From Nansenia antarctica (taxonomy: Eukaryota; Chordata; Actinopteri; Argentiniformes; Microstomatidae), in contig OZ022347.1 of the NCBI GenBank assembly GCA_963989245.1, positions 4,216,448 through 4,280,447 on the forward strand: a stretch of DNA of 64,000 nt, in the 5' to 3' direction. The notes under the pieces are model-generated. The model was given only the letters and a program-made list of their open reading frames with translations. It did no database searches and was not told the DNA's origin. A program made the translations under genes and the position numbers. Shown here piece after piece: positions 1 through 10,601 of this stretch (position 1 is its first letter; each line of letters begins with the position of its first letter).

Positions 1-301
1 CAGGCTAGAGGCCAATCTAACAAATGTGGGGGAGGAATAGTGTTGGAGTACGTCCAGGCGTATGTCCAGAAAATAAGCTAATCTAATAGAAAACTGAGAA
101 GTGATGGGATCTATATCTTAATATGATATGATGTACAACATCTCAGTCTTCTAGCTGAAACGTTAGGAGGATTTATTGCAAACATACAACATACCAGTAT
201 TCAGTCACACTCGGCTTCTAAACACCAAGGCCTCATCTGAGTGGAAGGGGCGGTGACCACATGACGGAGGAGGGGACATGGACATCTCAACTCCTACGAC
301 C

Positions 302-440
302 TCGATTCCTCCTTTACTCTCCAGGAGGGAGAGGAGGGGAAGAGAGGAAGAGAGGAGAGGAGGGGAGAGGAGAGGAAGGGAGGAGACAAGAGGAAGGGGA
401 GGAGGGGAAGGGGGGAGAGATGAGGAAGGGAGGGTATGAG
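302..440. repeat. purine-rich low-complexity tract
   Basis: The + strand is almost only G and A (runs of GGGAGAGG, GGAAG) for about 140 bases. Open frames across it are compositional artefacts. No gene is seen in 1-480. Confidence 0.8.
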
Positions 441-482
441 AAGAGGACAGGAGGAATTGAGAGAAAAGAATCAAGAAAAGGC

Positions 483-620
483 TCATGTCAAAGTCAAAAG
501 TCAAAAGTCACTTTATTGTCCCATCACTGGGAAATTTGTATTGGGCTTACACCCCACAGCAGCCAACAAAGAGCAACAGACAATACAGAATGATAAAACA
601 CAAACAGAAGGCAGCCCTGT
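483..620 (-). mobile_element. probable 3' end of a LINE or SINE (fragment)
   Basis: Read on the minus strand this ends in a CAATAAAGTGACTTTTGAC-like segment followed by repeated TTTTGAC units. That is the form of a 5'-truncated retroposon tail in fish genomes. No coding remnant is visible and the family is not identified. Confidence 0.35.
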
Positions 621-764
621 TTAAGACAAGAGTGGAAATAAAATGATAAGCAAGATATCGTGACACAACCTTCTCCCTGATCCGATCAACAAGTAAATAT
701 CCATACAGTAGATGATGGTGCTGCCAGAAGACCCCCCCCTTCTTCTTTAGGGCTCCTGCCTCCT

Positions 765-1816
765 TTAAACTCCTCCCACACTGGGAGCAGTCGTATTAAC
801 TAGTGTGTGTGTTCTCTGGTGACTCTTTAGGTGTGCTGCGCGACTGAAACTCTTCCCACACTGGGAGCAGTAGAATGGCTTCTCTCCTGTGTGTGTTCTC
901 TGGTGACTCTTTAGGTCACCTGACTGACTGAAACCCTTCCCACACTGGGAGCAGCAGAATGGCTTCTCTCCTGTGTGTATTCTCTGGTGTCTCTTTAGGT
1001 CACCTGCCTGATTGAAACTCTGCCCACACTGGGAGCAGCAGAATGGCTTCTCTCCTGTGTGTATTCTCTGGTGTGTCTTTATGTGTCCTGCCTGACTGAA
1101 ACCCTTCCCACAATGGGAGCAGTAGAATGGCTTCTCTCCTGTGTGTGTTCTCTGGTGACTCTTTAGGTGTCCTGCGTGACTGAAACTCTTCCCACACTGG
1201 GAGCAGCAGAATGGCTTCTCTCCTGTGTGTATTCTCTGGTGTCTCTTTAGGTCTCCTGCCTCACTGAAACTCTTCCCACACTGGGAGCAGCAGAATGGCT
1301 TCTCTCCTGTGTGTATTATCTGGTGTGTCTTTAGGCTTCCTGCCTGACTGAAACCCTTCCCACACTGGGAGCAGCAGAATGGCTTCTCTCCTGTGTGTAT
1401 TCTCTGGTGTCTCTTTAGGTCACCTGCCTGACTGAAACTCTTCCCACACTGGGAGCAGCAGAATGGCTTCTCTCCTGTGTGTATTCTCTGGTGTGTCTTT
1501 AGGTTGTCTGCATGACTGAAACTCTTCCCACACTGGGAGCAGCAGAATGGCTTCTCTCCTGTGTGTATTCTCTGGTGTGTCTTTAGGTTGCTCATATAAC
1601 CAAATCTCTTTCCACACTGAAGACAAGAGTGAGTCTTCTGTCCTCCTTGAGTCTGTGGTTGTGATTTAAGGTGAGTTGGACAAATGAAACTCTCACTGCA
1701 ATCTAAACAGTGGTGATTCTTCTGTCTTGAGCTCCTCCTCCTCCGTCTGTGTTGTTTATGGCTTCCTGATGCGGTGGAGCTGGGCTCCATGTCTGAGTCT
1801 GGGTTGGAGCTCTCTT
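765..1816 (-). CDS. C2H2 zinc-finger protein, terminal finger exon
   Basis: Terminal exon of a KRAB-less teleost C2H2 zinc-finger protein, a family expected to bind DNA in the nucleus as transcription regulators. Read from an internal Met at 1790, it has a basic RRRRRSS stretch, one degenerate finger (CLDC) and then ten intact fingers of the form C-x2-C-x12-H-x3-H joined by TGEKP linkers. A splice acceptor (TTACAG) ends at 1817. Exon phase matches the acidic exons at 3267-3531 and 4243-4534, both of which end in phase 1, so this is probably the 3' exon of the same gene. Repeated finger units are highly similar (FCCSQCGKSFS), suggesting recent finger amplification. After the last finger the sequence degenerates and stops at 765-767. 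Individual target specificity cannot be read by eye. Confidence 0.85.
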
Positions 1817-2097
1817 CTGTAAGAATAGGAACATATACAGGATTAGAAACAACATGAGAACAAGTGCTGCTTCCATAGACTCAGCAGTGCCAGAAGTAAC
1901 ACCACATCTCTGGAGTGTTTCTAAAATAATGTATTGCAGCTTATATATTTAGCTTTGGGTATCTGATTAATGGATTAACTGAATCTGTCATAGCTAGGTA
2001 GAGTTTGATAAGGACTCCAGGTGGACTCCATTGGCCAATATGGCAGAACCAGGGAGAAACAAATGAAATCTTTGAGAAAGAAGATACAAGAACACAG

Positions 2098-2224
2098 TGG
2101 GCCGGTTTCAGAGACAAGGCTTAAGCCTAGTCCTGGACTAAATCACACTTTCAATGTAAAATCTCCATTGAAGATGTTTTTTAGTCTAGGATTAGGCTTA
2201 AGCCTTGTCTGTGAAACCGGCCCA
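2098..2224. mobile_element. 127-bp palindromic MITE
   Basis: The left end TGGGCCGGTTTCAGAGACAA and right end TTGTCTGTGAAACCGGCCCA are near-perfect inverted repeats that continue inward for about 45 bp each, leaving a loop of about 30 bp. It is a foldback element with no coding capacity, in the intron of the zinc-finger gene. No clear target duplication was seen. Confidence 0.75.
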
Positions 2225-2345
2225 GGGTCTCACAGAGCCACAAGCTAGCAGAAGAAATAGTAGAAAAACAAACAAAACAAAAAACAGGGTGAAAACACTT
2301 TGGAGTCAAACTTTCTGAAAACACAAGAGGAGTGTCTAGCCTCCA

Positions 2346-2655
2346 CTAAGAATGTCTTCAATATAGCATATTATATTGCCAAACATAATAGACCATACAC
2401 AGATCACCATGCAGAAAGCCCTTCTTAAACTCAGACATGCAATTGATACCATTCCTGTGAGTAGTGCAGATTGGGAAAGAGGTTTTTCAGAAATGAATAA
2501 TGTTGTCACACCTTTGCGCACACAACTGAGAATTGAAAACACCTCAGCTCTTATCTTTATTTAACTAGTTGGACCTCCTCTTGAGTGTTGGAACCCCATG
2601 AAATATGTAAAGAAGTGGGTGCCTACTAGAAGATCTGCTAGTCGTAAACTTGTTT
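2346..2655 (+). pseudogene. hAT transposase C-terminal remnant
   Basis: The + frame from 2376 encodes a fragment resembling the C-terminal dimerisation region of hAT-family transposases and their domesticated relatives. It contains SSADWERGFSEMNNVVTPLR, which matches the conserved S-A-x-x-E-R-x-F-S block. After LIFI there is an in-frame TAA, and the frame then continues with LVGPPLECWNP and a KKW motif, so the stop is a nonsense mutation in a longer reading frame. No N-terminal or catalytic portion is present. It is a dead fragment within the zinc-finger gene intron. Confidence 0.7.
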
Positions 2656-3266
2656 ATATTTGTGTGTGTGTGTAGATGGGCAAATCTATATGTATATATG
2701 CATGCAGACATGTTTGAGAGGGAGGGGTGGGTGGAGGGGAGGGAGAAAAACAGAAAATATTCATGCCTTTTTCAATGTATCAATCTTCTATACTGAGAAA
2801 AAAAAAAGATCTGCTAGTCACTTGGCATGCATGCAGAGAGGACCGGCTTCAACATACCAGCCCATCTGGGATCTTCTGAACTAAGATTGTATATAAATAA
2901 CTAGCTAACTTACTGTGTAAGAGATACGAGATAACCAAGATTAGAGACTGTCAGTGTACGTTATTGGCCTGCTGTATTACGGGAACTCAATGAAAAAGAA
3001 ATAAAATGGATTGAAATTTAAAATTGCATCATGGACATTTTAATTTCAAGATCATTTAAGGTTTGATTTGTGAGGCAGTATTGAGCCCCACCATCACTCC
3101 CGCACCTTTACCCACCTCTAACACAGAGCCCCCCCACTTAATAAATCCCACTTTAACCCCTGCGTAATGGTAATAATATATAAGGACCCATCCCCTATGC
3201 ACAATTAACACCATAGAGCAATGTACAATAAATACATTATAATAGTAGTCAAGTTCATGAACGTAC

Positions 3267-3531
3267 CATCCAACTCACTATCTGTCTCCAGTAAATCCTC
3301 TCCTCCCTCCTCTTCTTTCATCATCACATCTTTCTCCTCCACTTCCTCTTCTTCCATTTCTTCTTTCACCATCAGAGTGTTTTCCTCCCCTTCCTTCACC
3401 ACAACTTCTTCTTCTTCCTCTTTCACTACCACATTATGTTCCAGTGTTTGACTGCAGTCCTCCAGCTTCACTGCCACCATCTCTGGACCCTGCTGTGAAC
3501 CCAGGGACTCTGTGGACTTGGCTTCAGGCAT
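3267..3531 (-). CDS. acidic N-terminal exon of C2H2 zinc-finger gene (copy 1)
   Basis: The start codon at 3531 follows an acceptor-like segment (TTACATTACACAG) and a short 5' untranslated stretch. The exon encodes MPEAKSTESLGSQQGPEMVA followed by repeated VKEEEEE blocks. This acidic, low-complexity N-terminus typifies many teleost finger genes and probably acts as a regulatory rather than DNA-binding segment. A donor GTACGT begins at 3266, leaving phase 1 (GAT G). It joins in frame to the finger exon at 1816. The exon and its flanks are duplicated at 4243-4534. Confidence 0.75.
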
Positions 3532-4242
3532 GGTAGCTGGGCTGTGAGATGGATCTGTGTAATGTAAACAAAGGAAGAGCCACACATAGTGGAGAGTTAA
3601 TTTCTCAAATATTCAGATTAACAAACACCTAACAAAGAATATGCACTACTATGAATTATTATAGTAAAGTGTCTTTCATGTTGGCTGGGCTGTGGCCTGA
3701 TTCTCTACCCCTCTGGCTGAGTGGTGCACTCACATACATCCCCCTCATGGGTTTAAAAGGAATACACTGGTCTAAGAAACATGGTGTCTCATGCGTGCAT
3801 TTCACATTCTTAAAATAGAGTAGTGATCCTATCTGACCTAAGACGGGGAATGTTAGGATTAAATGTCAGGAATTGTAAAAACTTTTAAATGTTTTTGGTT
3901 AAGGTATATGTAAACCTCCAACTTCAACTGCAGGATACTTTATTATTTACAGAATCCAATATACTTAATGTAAATAGTAAAAAAAACATGACCAAGAATC
4001 CACCCTTGATCCATCCTTTGTTATGTCTAAAAAACCTGATTTAACCCCATCAGTTAAGACACACTGCGTTCTGTCTGTTAAATAATATTCAATACAGCTA
4101 CATGAACCTGGTCCAGTTAACCTCTGAACAAGTAGGTAATGGTCATAATAAATAAGGACCCATCCCTAACACACAATTAACACCATAGACCAATAATGTA
4201 CATTACATACAATTATAATATTAGCCAAGTTCATGAACTTAC

Positions 4243-4534
4243 CATCCTTTCCTTCCTCTCCTCCATTTTCTTCTTTCACAATCACATCTTTCACCTCCAC
4301 TTCCTCCTCTTCTTTCATTATCACATCTTTCTCCTCCACTTCCTCTTCTATTTCTTCTTTCACCATCATAGCTTTTTCCCCCTCTTCCTCTCTTCCAGCC
4401 ACCATCATTTCTTCTTCTTCCTCTTTCACTAACACATTATGTTCCAGTGGTTGACTGCAGTCCTCCAACTTCACTGCCACCATCTCTGGACCCTGCTGTG
4501 AACCCAGGGACTCTGTGGACTTGGCTTCAGACAT
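4243..4534 (-). CDS. acidic N-terminal exon of C2H2 zinc-finger gene (copy 2)
   Basis: A tandem duplicate of the exon at 3267-3531, about 1 kb upstream in gene orientation. It starts at 4534 with MSEAKSTESLGSQQGPEMVA and continues with longer acidic blocks, then a donor GTAAGT beginning at 4242, again in phase 1. Flanking intron sequence is also duplicated (roughly 3160-3745 against 4125-4755). It has its own start codon and acceptor, so it could be an alternative first coding exon for the 765-1816 finger exon, or the orphan 5' part of a second gene whose finger exon is lost. Confidence 0.7.
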
Positions 4535-4764
4535 GGTAGCTGGGCTGTGAGATGGATCTGTGTAATGTAAACAAAGGAAGAGCCACACATAGTGGAGAGT
4601 TAATTTCTCAAATATTCAGATTAACAAACACCTAACAAAGAATATGCACTACTATGAATTATTATAGTAAAGTGTCTTTCATGTTGGCTGGGCTGTGGCC
4701 TGATTCTCTACCCCTCTGGCTCTGGTGGGTTTGAAAGGAATACACTGGTCTAAGCAATATGGTG

Positions 4765-4925
4765 GTGTCTCAATGGTAATGGTAAATGGACTGACCTATT
4801 CCAAAGCGCTTTACAATGGCCTCTAATTCACCCATTCACACACCACTGGCAGCAAGCTACCATGAAAGGCGCGAGCCCGCTCATTGGGAGCAATTTGGGG
4901 TACAGTGACTTGCCCAAGAACAGTT
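4765..4925 (-). mobile_element. tRNA-derived SINE, 5'-truncated
   Basis: Similar, in reverse orientation, to the body and tail of the SINE at 44896-45172. Shared segments include the CATTTACC tail (seen here as GGTAAATGG), the AAAGCGCTTTACAA block and the segment around TGCCCAAG. The tRNA-like head is missing. Copies are diverged. Confidence 0.6.
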
Positions 4926-5149
4926 TGACATGTGGTCTGCCAAAATACTTTTGAATTCATGCAGGATTCTGCCACAGTACAGGATAGTATACAGGATTGC
5001 TTTGCTGCATTGAGAATCTCCCTTCAAGAAGCATTTCCATGCAATGCCGTTATAGATCCAGCAGGGGGCGACTGGCAGTAGACAGCATATGCAAAGTAGT
5101 ATTATAAAGAAATGAAGAAGAAGCCTTGACAAACACTCTAGCCAGGGTT

Positions 5150-5676
5150 AAGATACAATTATGGTGGGTATTGAGGTGGTCAGTATAGGATATCTTGACA
5201 GTTATAATAGATCATTTAAACACTACAAATTGAAAAGTTGGAGTTGTGCATACAGGCCTAACATTAGTGTATAAGTTACTTTACTTGTTTAAATTCTTCC
5301 ACCTGCTGCTACTCAGATAACTGTTGGGGAAGACTTTACTCTAACACCTTCAAATAATAACAATAACAACTCTCTAAGAAACCGGAGCTGCTGATCACAA
5401 GAGGCCCTTTATTACAGACCGGGGCCTGAGCTAGTTCACGATGCAACTCTCTAGGCACTCAGAAATATCATCTCTTATAGAATTCTCCTGGGGACCCCTC
5501 CCCAAATACTCATTTACATACCGTGCCCCCAACTCCCAGCTCAATATCCTGGGCCTGTTGCGGAGAAACCCTTTGATCAGTGATTAGGCTAACTCTTTTC
5601 CCCCATATAGGCCTATTCCAAGCCCTTCTCATGATTACTCTGGGCATTATTAATAACACCTAATAATAGATAAGAC
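5150..5676. other. no gene recognised
   Basis: No convincing ORF, RNA gene or repeat was recognised in this stretch. Confidence 0.5.
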
Positions 5677-5778
5677 TAGTGATGCTCCGATCTGATTGGC
5701 GCTGATCGGTATCGGCCGATATGGCCTTGATCGGAGTTCTCAAAACAGCCGATCAAACCCGACCGATCAGTTTACAAA

Positions 5779-7099
5779 ATGGCGTCGCCAGTCTGGAAAT
5801 ATTACACCGTGTCGGAAAGAGACAACAAATATGCCGTTTGTAATGCCTGCTCAAAAGAAATACCTCGGGGAGGAACGCACGCAAGGTCTTTCAATACCAC
5901 GAATATAATACGGCATTTGAAGGCTTGTCACACCAAGGAATATAACGAGTTTAATACATTGGCGAGCACTAAGGCCAGAGAGAAAGAGTCGTCAAAAGAA
6001 CGGGCGACACCACTCACTCAGCTTACTGTTACCGAGACATTGCAACGACAGCAACCATACGGCAACGACCACAAGAAACGAAAGGAAATAAATGCGAAAG
6101 TAATAGAATTCATATGCCTTGATCAGCAGCCCCTGTCTGTTGTGGAAGACGCCGGGTTCAAACGCCTTGTTTCCTGCCTGGATCCACGCTATACGCCGAA
6201 AATATTTCACTGATGTTTGCCTGCCGGAATTATATAACACTGTCTACACATACATCGGGAGCCTAGTGAAGGACAACATCGCGTCAATCAGCTTCACGAC
6301 TGACATTTGGAGTTCGAGTGTCAGTCCTGTGTCTATGCTGAGCCTGACTGCGCAGTTTATCAACGCAAACTTTGAGCTGACTAAAGTGGTGCTTCACTCT
6401 CAAGAATTCCCTGGGTCACACACCGCAGAGGCACTTGCTGCAGCTTTCACAGACATGCTCAACGCCTGGGAAATCTCAAAGGGAAAGGTGCACGTCATCC
6501 TACGGAATAATGCCAGGAACATGGAGAAGGCTATGAGGGACGCGCGTTTACCAGACCTACCGTGCATGGCTCACACACTCCAGCTCGCTGTGCATGAGGG
6601 GGTTTTGGCACAGCGTGCCGTCATTGATGTCATCGCAAGTGGAAGACGGATCGTCGGTCATTTCAAACATTCCCAGCTAGCTTACTCCCGACTGTTCAGT
6701 ATTCCACCCAAAAGGCTACAACAGGATGTACCAACCCGCTGGAACAGTACGGTTGCCATGCTAAAAAGTTTACTGGAACAGAAGCGTGCCCTATGTGCTT
6801 ATGCAGCTGATTTTGAATTGCCTTCCACGTTGGCCGTCCATGAGTGGAAATTGGTGGAAAATCTGATTTCAGTGCTAGACCCCTTTGACGAGCTCACAAA
6901 AACGATAAGTTCATCAACTGCATCAGCTGCAGATGTTATACCATCCATCAGAGCTTTAACTCGTCTTCTTGAAAAAACAACAGAGAGTGACCACGGTGTG
7001 AAGACAGCCAAAGCCACGCTCCTGGAAGCTGTCAAGAGGAGATTCAGTGACATTGAATCTGAGCGCCTGTACACCATCGCTACACTCCTTGATCCAAGG
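5779..7099 (+). pseudogene. hAT transposase, BED finger and catalytic core (frameshifted)
   Basis: First exon of a hAT-family transposase that would cut and paste the surrounding element. It starts with MASPVWKYY and a BED zinc finger (aromatic signature, C-x2-C in CNAC, H-x4-H in HLKACH), then a region with QPLSVVEDAGF typical of this family. A frameshift near 6195 moves the frame (PRYTPKIFH then stop against RKYFTDVCLPELY). The continuing frame covers TTDIWSS, which carries the first catalytic aspartate, then CMAHTLQLAV (C-x2-H) and PTRWNST, ending at a good donor (CCAAG/GTGAGA) near 7100. The frameshift makes this copy non-functional as written. An initiation codon at 5779 is the natural start because the BED finger begins five residues later. 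Confidence 0.75.
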
Positions 7100-7439
7100 T
7101 GAGAACTCCACAGGGAGAGATTCTTATGCGTATTAGCTTTGGCCTAAACATTATTGATAAAAGGGGCTATGCTTAAGTTAAAGGTAAAATATAAATACTG
7201 TGTTGTGTTATCCTGTAGTGTACGATGGTTTGCATTTAAAAAGCAGTTAATCTTAACTATAAATAAATAAATAGAATGCTATGGGGCCAAGCCCATGCCT
7301 AATTAATTCATAAATATAATACAAATGCTATGGGGCCCCGCCCAGGCCTAATTAATAATAAAATAGTTAAGCATAACCTACAAAATGCATTAAATACATT
7401 AATTAATGTTGCCTTTTATTTCTCTCATAATAAAAAATA

Positions 7440-8159
7440 GGTATGAAGACAGATATTTCCCCATCGCACTCAAGCCACAGATGCGCAGGCTGCTTTCTGA
7501 TGTCCTGGCTGCTGCAGCAGAGCAAGAGACGGACAGTTTGGCAGTGAGTGAGCCCCCACAGAAGGAACATTTACATTTACATTTTTGGCATTTAGCAGAC
7601 GCCTTATTCCAAAGCGACTTACAATCAATACATTTGAATACTAAGCATGTGAATCAGCAGTCCACCATTCGTTGCAGGAAGTGTACTCTAGCTCGGGCCC
7701 GGGGCCACTGATAGAAGGAAAAACCTTCTCCCTATTATCGCCTTCTACTAAAACTTTTTTATTTTTTATTTTATTTTTTAGGTACCACGAGCTGGCTCCT
7801 TGCATGCTATGCATGCTGAACTGTTGGCTGAAGAAGATGGGCCACAGCATGTGTGCGGCAGTGGTGACATCAACCCAAGAGCATCACAGGTTAATCTCTA
7901 CCTATCAGAGGCAGTTATCCCAGACGGTAATGGGCAGCCTCTTGCTTTTTGGAAGGCCAACGAAGGCCGCTTTCCTGCTCTTGCACAAGCAGCACGAGTC
8001 TTCCTCTGTGCACCTTGCACAAGTGTAGATAGCGAGCGACTTTTCAGCATAGCAGGACATATTTTAGACGATAAGAGGAACAGGCTGAGTGGCAAAAATG
8101 CTGAGATGCTTGTATTTCTCAAGGCTAATCTGCCAGTGATGCTGCTTAATCAGAAGTAA
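7440..8159 (+). pseudogene. hAT transposase, C-terminal exon(s) with SINE/LINE insertion
   Basis: Continuation of the transposase after an intron with acceptor AATAG at 7439. The first part (YEDRYFPIALKPQMRRLLSD) runs to about 7570, where a retroposon tail is inserted. Coding resumes near 7783 and ends at 8159. The last part holds the hAT dimerisation block: LCAPCTSVDSERLFSIAG, with the conserved S-x-x-E-R-x-F-S and the third catalytic acidic residue, then KRNRLSGKNAEMLVFLKANL. An AG after a pyrimidine tract at 7781 may let the inserted segment behave as an intron; this is inference. Confidence 0.7.
7571..7640 (-). mobile_element. LINE/SINE 3' tail fragment
   Basis: Reverse complement of the common fish retroposon tail with the TTTAGCAGACGCCTT and CCAAAGCGACTTACAAT blocks, also present at 15121-15305 and 50747-50815. 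It interrupts the hAT transposase. Confidence 0.65.
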
Positions 8160-8687
8160 GGTTTGAGTCTGAAATCTCCTTCGGTGTAATGTTTTGTTTT
8201 TTTGTTTTATTGATTATTGCTGACTTGCTGTCTTATCTCCTCCTATATGACTTGAAACTGACTGACTTGAAACAGTATTTATTTTATATTTGGCTATAGC
8301 CTGTTTATGTTGCACTTTAGTTTGGGTATGTTTATTGTTGATCAGGAAATGTTTATTGTTTATTGTTCCTCAGGAAAGCTACAGTATAAGCTCCAAGTTC
8401 TCTAAGAGCCCCTAGTTCCTCTCATTCGAGTGGAATGTTGCACATTTGATGTGACAGTGTACATTTTAGTTATTATGATTTTTATTTTCACATTTTATTT
8501 ATTATGATTTGTATGTTCCTGAAGTAAGCTACAGGTGGTTGTGAATTCAATAAAACAGATGGTTGTCAATTCATGATACTTTCTCATCTCCTAATTTCAT
8601 TTGAATACTTAATATACAATGTCAATGGTGTTAAGAATAATTAAAAACATAAATAATGCTACACAATAAATAGAATGAATGAATGAA

Positions 8688-8770
8688 TGAATGGTCTTTA
8701 TTGTCATTGCTATAGTACAGGTACCAAACAACGAAATTTAGAAGGGGTGGCTCCCCTGGTGCTAGGAAAG
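8688..8770 (-). mobile_element. LINE 3' tail with (GAAT)n, minus strand
   Basis: Reverse complement of the tail that ends the LINE at 37551-37645: CTAGCACCAGGGGAGCC, then TTTCGTTGTTTGGTACCTG, ACAATAAAGACC and an ATTC repeat. It is inserted near the right end of the hAT element. Confidence 0.7.
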
Positions 8771-8919
8771 AAAAAAAAGAAAAAAAAGAAGAAAAAAAAA
8801 GCTTCAATTGCCATTTTCGACGCTGTGATCGGTGATCGGTGATATCGGATCGGCAGATCACTGATTCCAGTGATCGGTGATCGGTGATCGGCACCAAAAA
8901 CCCTGATCGGAGCATCTTA

Positions 8920-8985
8920 AAGCGCTTTAGGACACTCTAAGACGCTTTACAAACTGAAAAGATAGAGTAGTAGAATTAAATAGTA
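8920..8985 (-). mobile_element. retroposon tail fragment
   Basis: Shares GACGCTTTACAAACTGAAAAG with 48640-48690, where the same sequence sits beside a (TAA)n run. On the minus strand this is a LINE/SINE 3' end. 8986-9354 holds nothing recognisable. Confidence 0.5.
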
Positions 8986-9354
8986 CCATCTATTGCTAAA
9001 TTCCTTCTCTGAATTCATGAGGGTTAGGGTTACAATTAACACAATCTAAACATCCACATTTTAAGCCAATTAAAAGAGAGAAAATCCACCATACAACAGA
9101 CTCTTCACACAAATCCAACTTTAAAAGAGACGTCTAACGTCTTCTATGACTTTTGGTTTTGATACCTATTTAACTTTACTTTAGCATTACTGACTTGAAA
9201 GAGCACTTTTTAACATGGAGGTCAAAGTAAACTCAAGAGACATGCAGAACATTCTTAGATTACACAACAACACTCAACTCTTCACCAACCGACACTACCA
9301 CTCTCAACCAGTCAACCAACCCTCCACCCGGTCCACTGAACTACCCCAGGCTCC

Positions 9355-9485
9355 AATCTATCTATCATACTATCTATCTATCTATCTAACTATCTATCTA
9401 TCTATCATACTATCTATCTACCTATCTATCTATCATACTATCTATCTATCTATCATACTATCTATCTACCTATGTAACTATCTGA
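9355..9485. repeat. imperfect (ATCT)n microsatellite
   Basis: Runs of TATC/ATCT tetranucleotides interrupted by ATAC and TACC units. The region to 9845 holds nothing else recognisable. Confidence 0.85.
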
Positions 9486-9845
9486 CTCTGTCTAACCTTC
9501 TATCTTTCCAACCTCATATCTATCTAACCTTTCAAATAAATAGACTAACTAGAAATGCCATTCTGCAATATTTCATAGATAAATAAGGTCTAGATTGGAA
9601 ACGAGGACACACTGTAACAGAAGTCAACAACTTTCAAAGCGACTCATCTATTCAGCCTTTGTAAATTCACCCTATTAAGTCTAGAATATCACTGTTCTTT
9701 ACTCTGATATCCAGTCTATCCCATTTCGACCTCATTCAGAGCAGACATTGTGACTTTGCAACTGCAAACCAAGGCCTCACACGAGTTGCACAAAGGACAG
9801 ACGAACACGTGTTTGTTGTTGTGCTTTCTTGCGGAATGTTGATAG

Positions 9846-10194
9846 TGTGAGACAGTCCACCATGGATGGCTTCCCTGTTGTTGTTGTTGTGTTTATGTTA
9901 CCGTTATTGTTGATTGGTTACTGTATGTCACATGATCACCCAGAGAGAGATATGGCTCGTTACCGAGGTTACGTAAACAGTCAGTCAAGGGAACAACGCT
10001 CATCGGTATGGACAGCAAAGCTGCTGTTCTGTGCCAGAGCTAGTTTCCCCGTCATCTATTAACCTGCCATCTGGGACACAATTAGTTGTATCTTGTATTG
10101 TGTTTTGAAGAAGTTAACTAAAGAACCAGAAACGGAGAATTCCTTGTCGTGTGAGTCATTATACCCACGCACATCAGACGGACAAAACACGACA
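9846..10194 (+). repeat. 5' LTR of gypsy element 1
   Basis: TG...CA bounded, 349 bp, matching 16537-16886 and 27449-27798. It is followed two bases later by TGGTATCAGAAGTAGCG, the likely primer-binding site; I could not assign the tRNA. 10195-10601 is the untranslated leader, rich in AAACAACT-type repeats. Confidence 0.9.
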
Positions 10195-10601
10195 ACTGGT
10201 ATCAGAAGTAGCGATCATCCGTGAGTACATCCACCTGACAAAGGAAAAGCTAACAGAAGCTAACGGAAGATAATAAAGTTATAAGAGCCAAAGCTAACGG
10301 GAGCTAATAGGGGCTAACAGGAGACAGCTAACTAGCCAGCTGACTGGATTCAGGAGTTACTACAACAACTGGTTGAGTACTGCCACCTGGTGGTGTTTGG
10401 GCAGACTGTACTCCCGTTAGACTCAACTAAATTAAGCGGACAATTCCATTAATAAACAACTCAACAAAATCAAAGAGACAATTACATGAATAAACAACTA
10501 AATAATACAAAGAGACAACTACATGAAAGAGAACAAGACAAGTGGAACAGACAATCCACCGAAAATAAAAGGACAATTACATCAACAGAAAACTCAATAA
10601 A

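Larger units (their letters stand above)
5677..8919 (+). mobile_element. hAT DNA transposon, decayed, about 3.2 kb
   Basis: The left end TAGTGATGCTCCGATC and the right end GATCGGAGCATC are inverted repeats of the same hAT terminus seen, in better shape, at 21141 and 33137. Subterminal GATCGG repeats occur at both ends. Between them is a BED-finger transposase gene with one intron. The right outer bases (TTA) have drifted and no 8-bp target duplication is visible. Two retroposon fragments have inserted inside (7571-7640, 8688-8770). Confidence 0.75.

Noticed and set aside
4196..4454. Ser/Phe-rich plus-strand frames opposite the acidic exons (also 3221-3451 and 49075-49263)
   Set aside because: These are antisense shadows of GAA/GAG-rich acidic exons that have splice sites on the other strand.
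9867..10062. Small membrane-like ORFs beginning in the gypsy 1 LTR (also 16557 and 27469)
   Set aside because: They lie wholly inside the LTR and repeat at each LTR copy. The hydrophobic start is a by-product of a GTT repeat.
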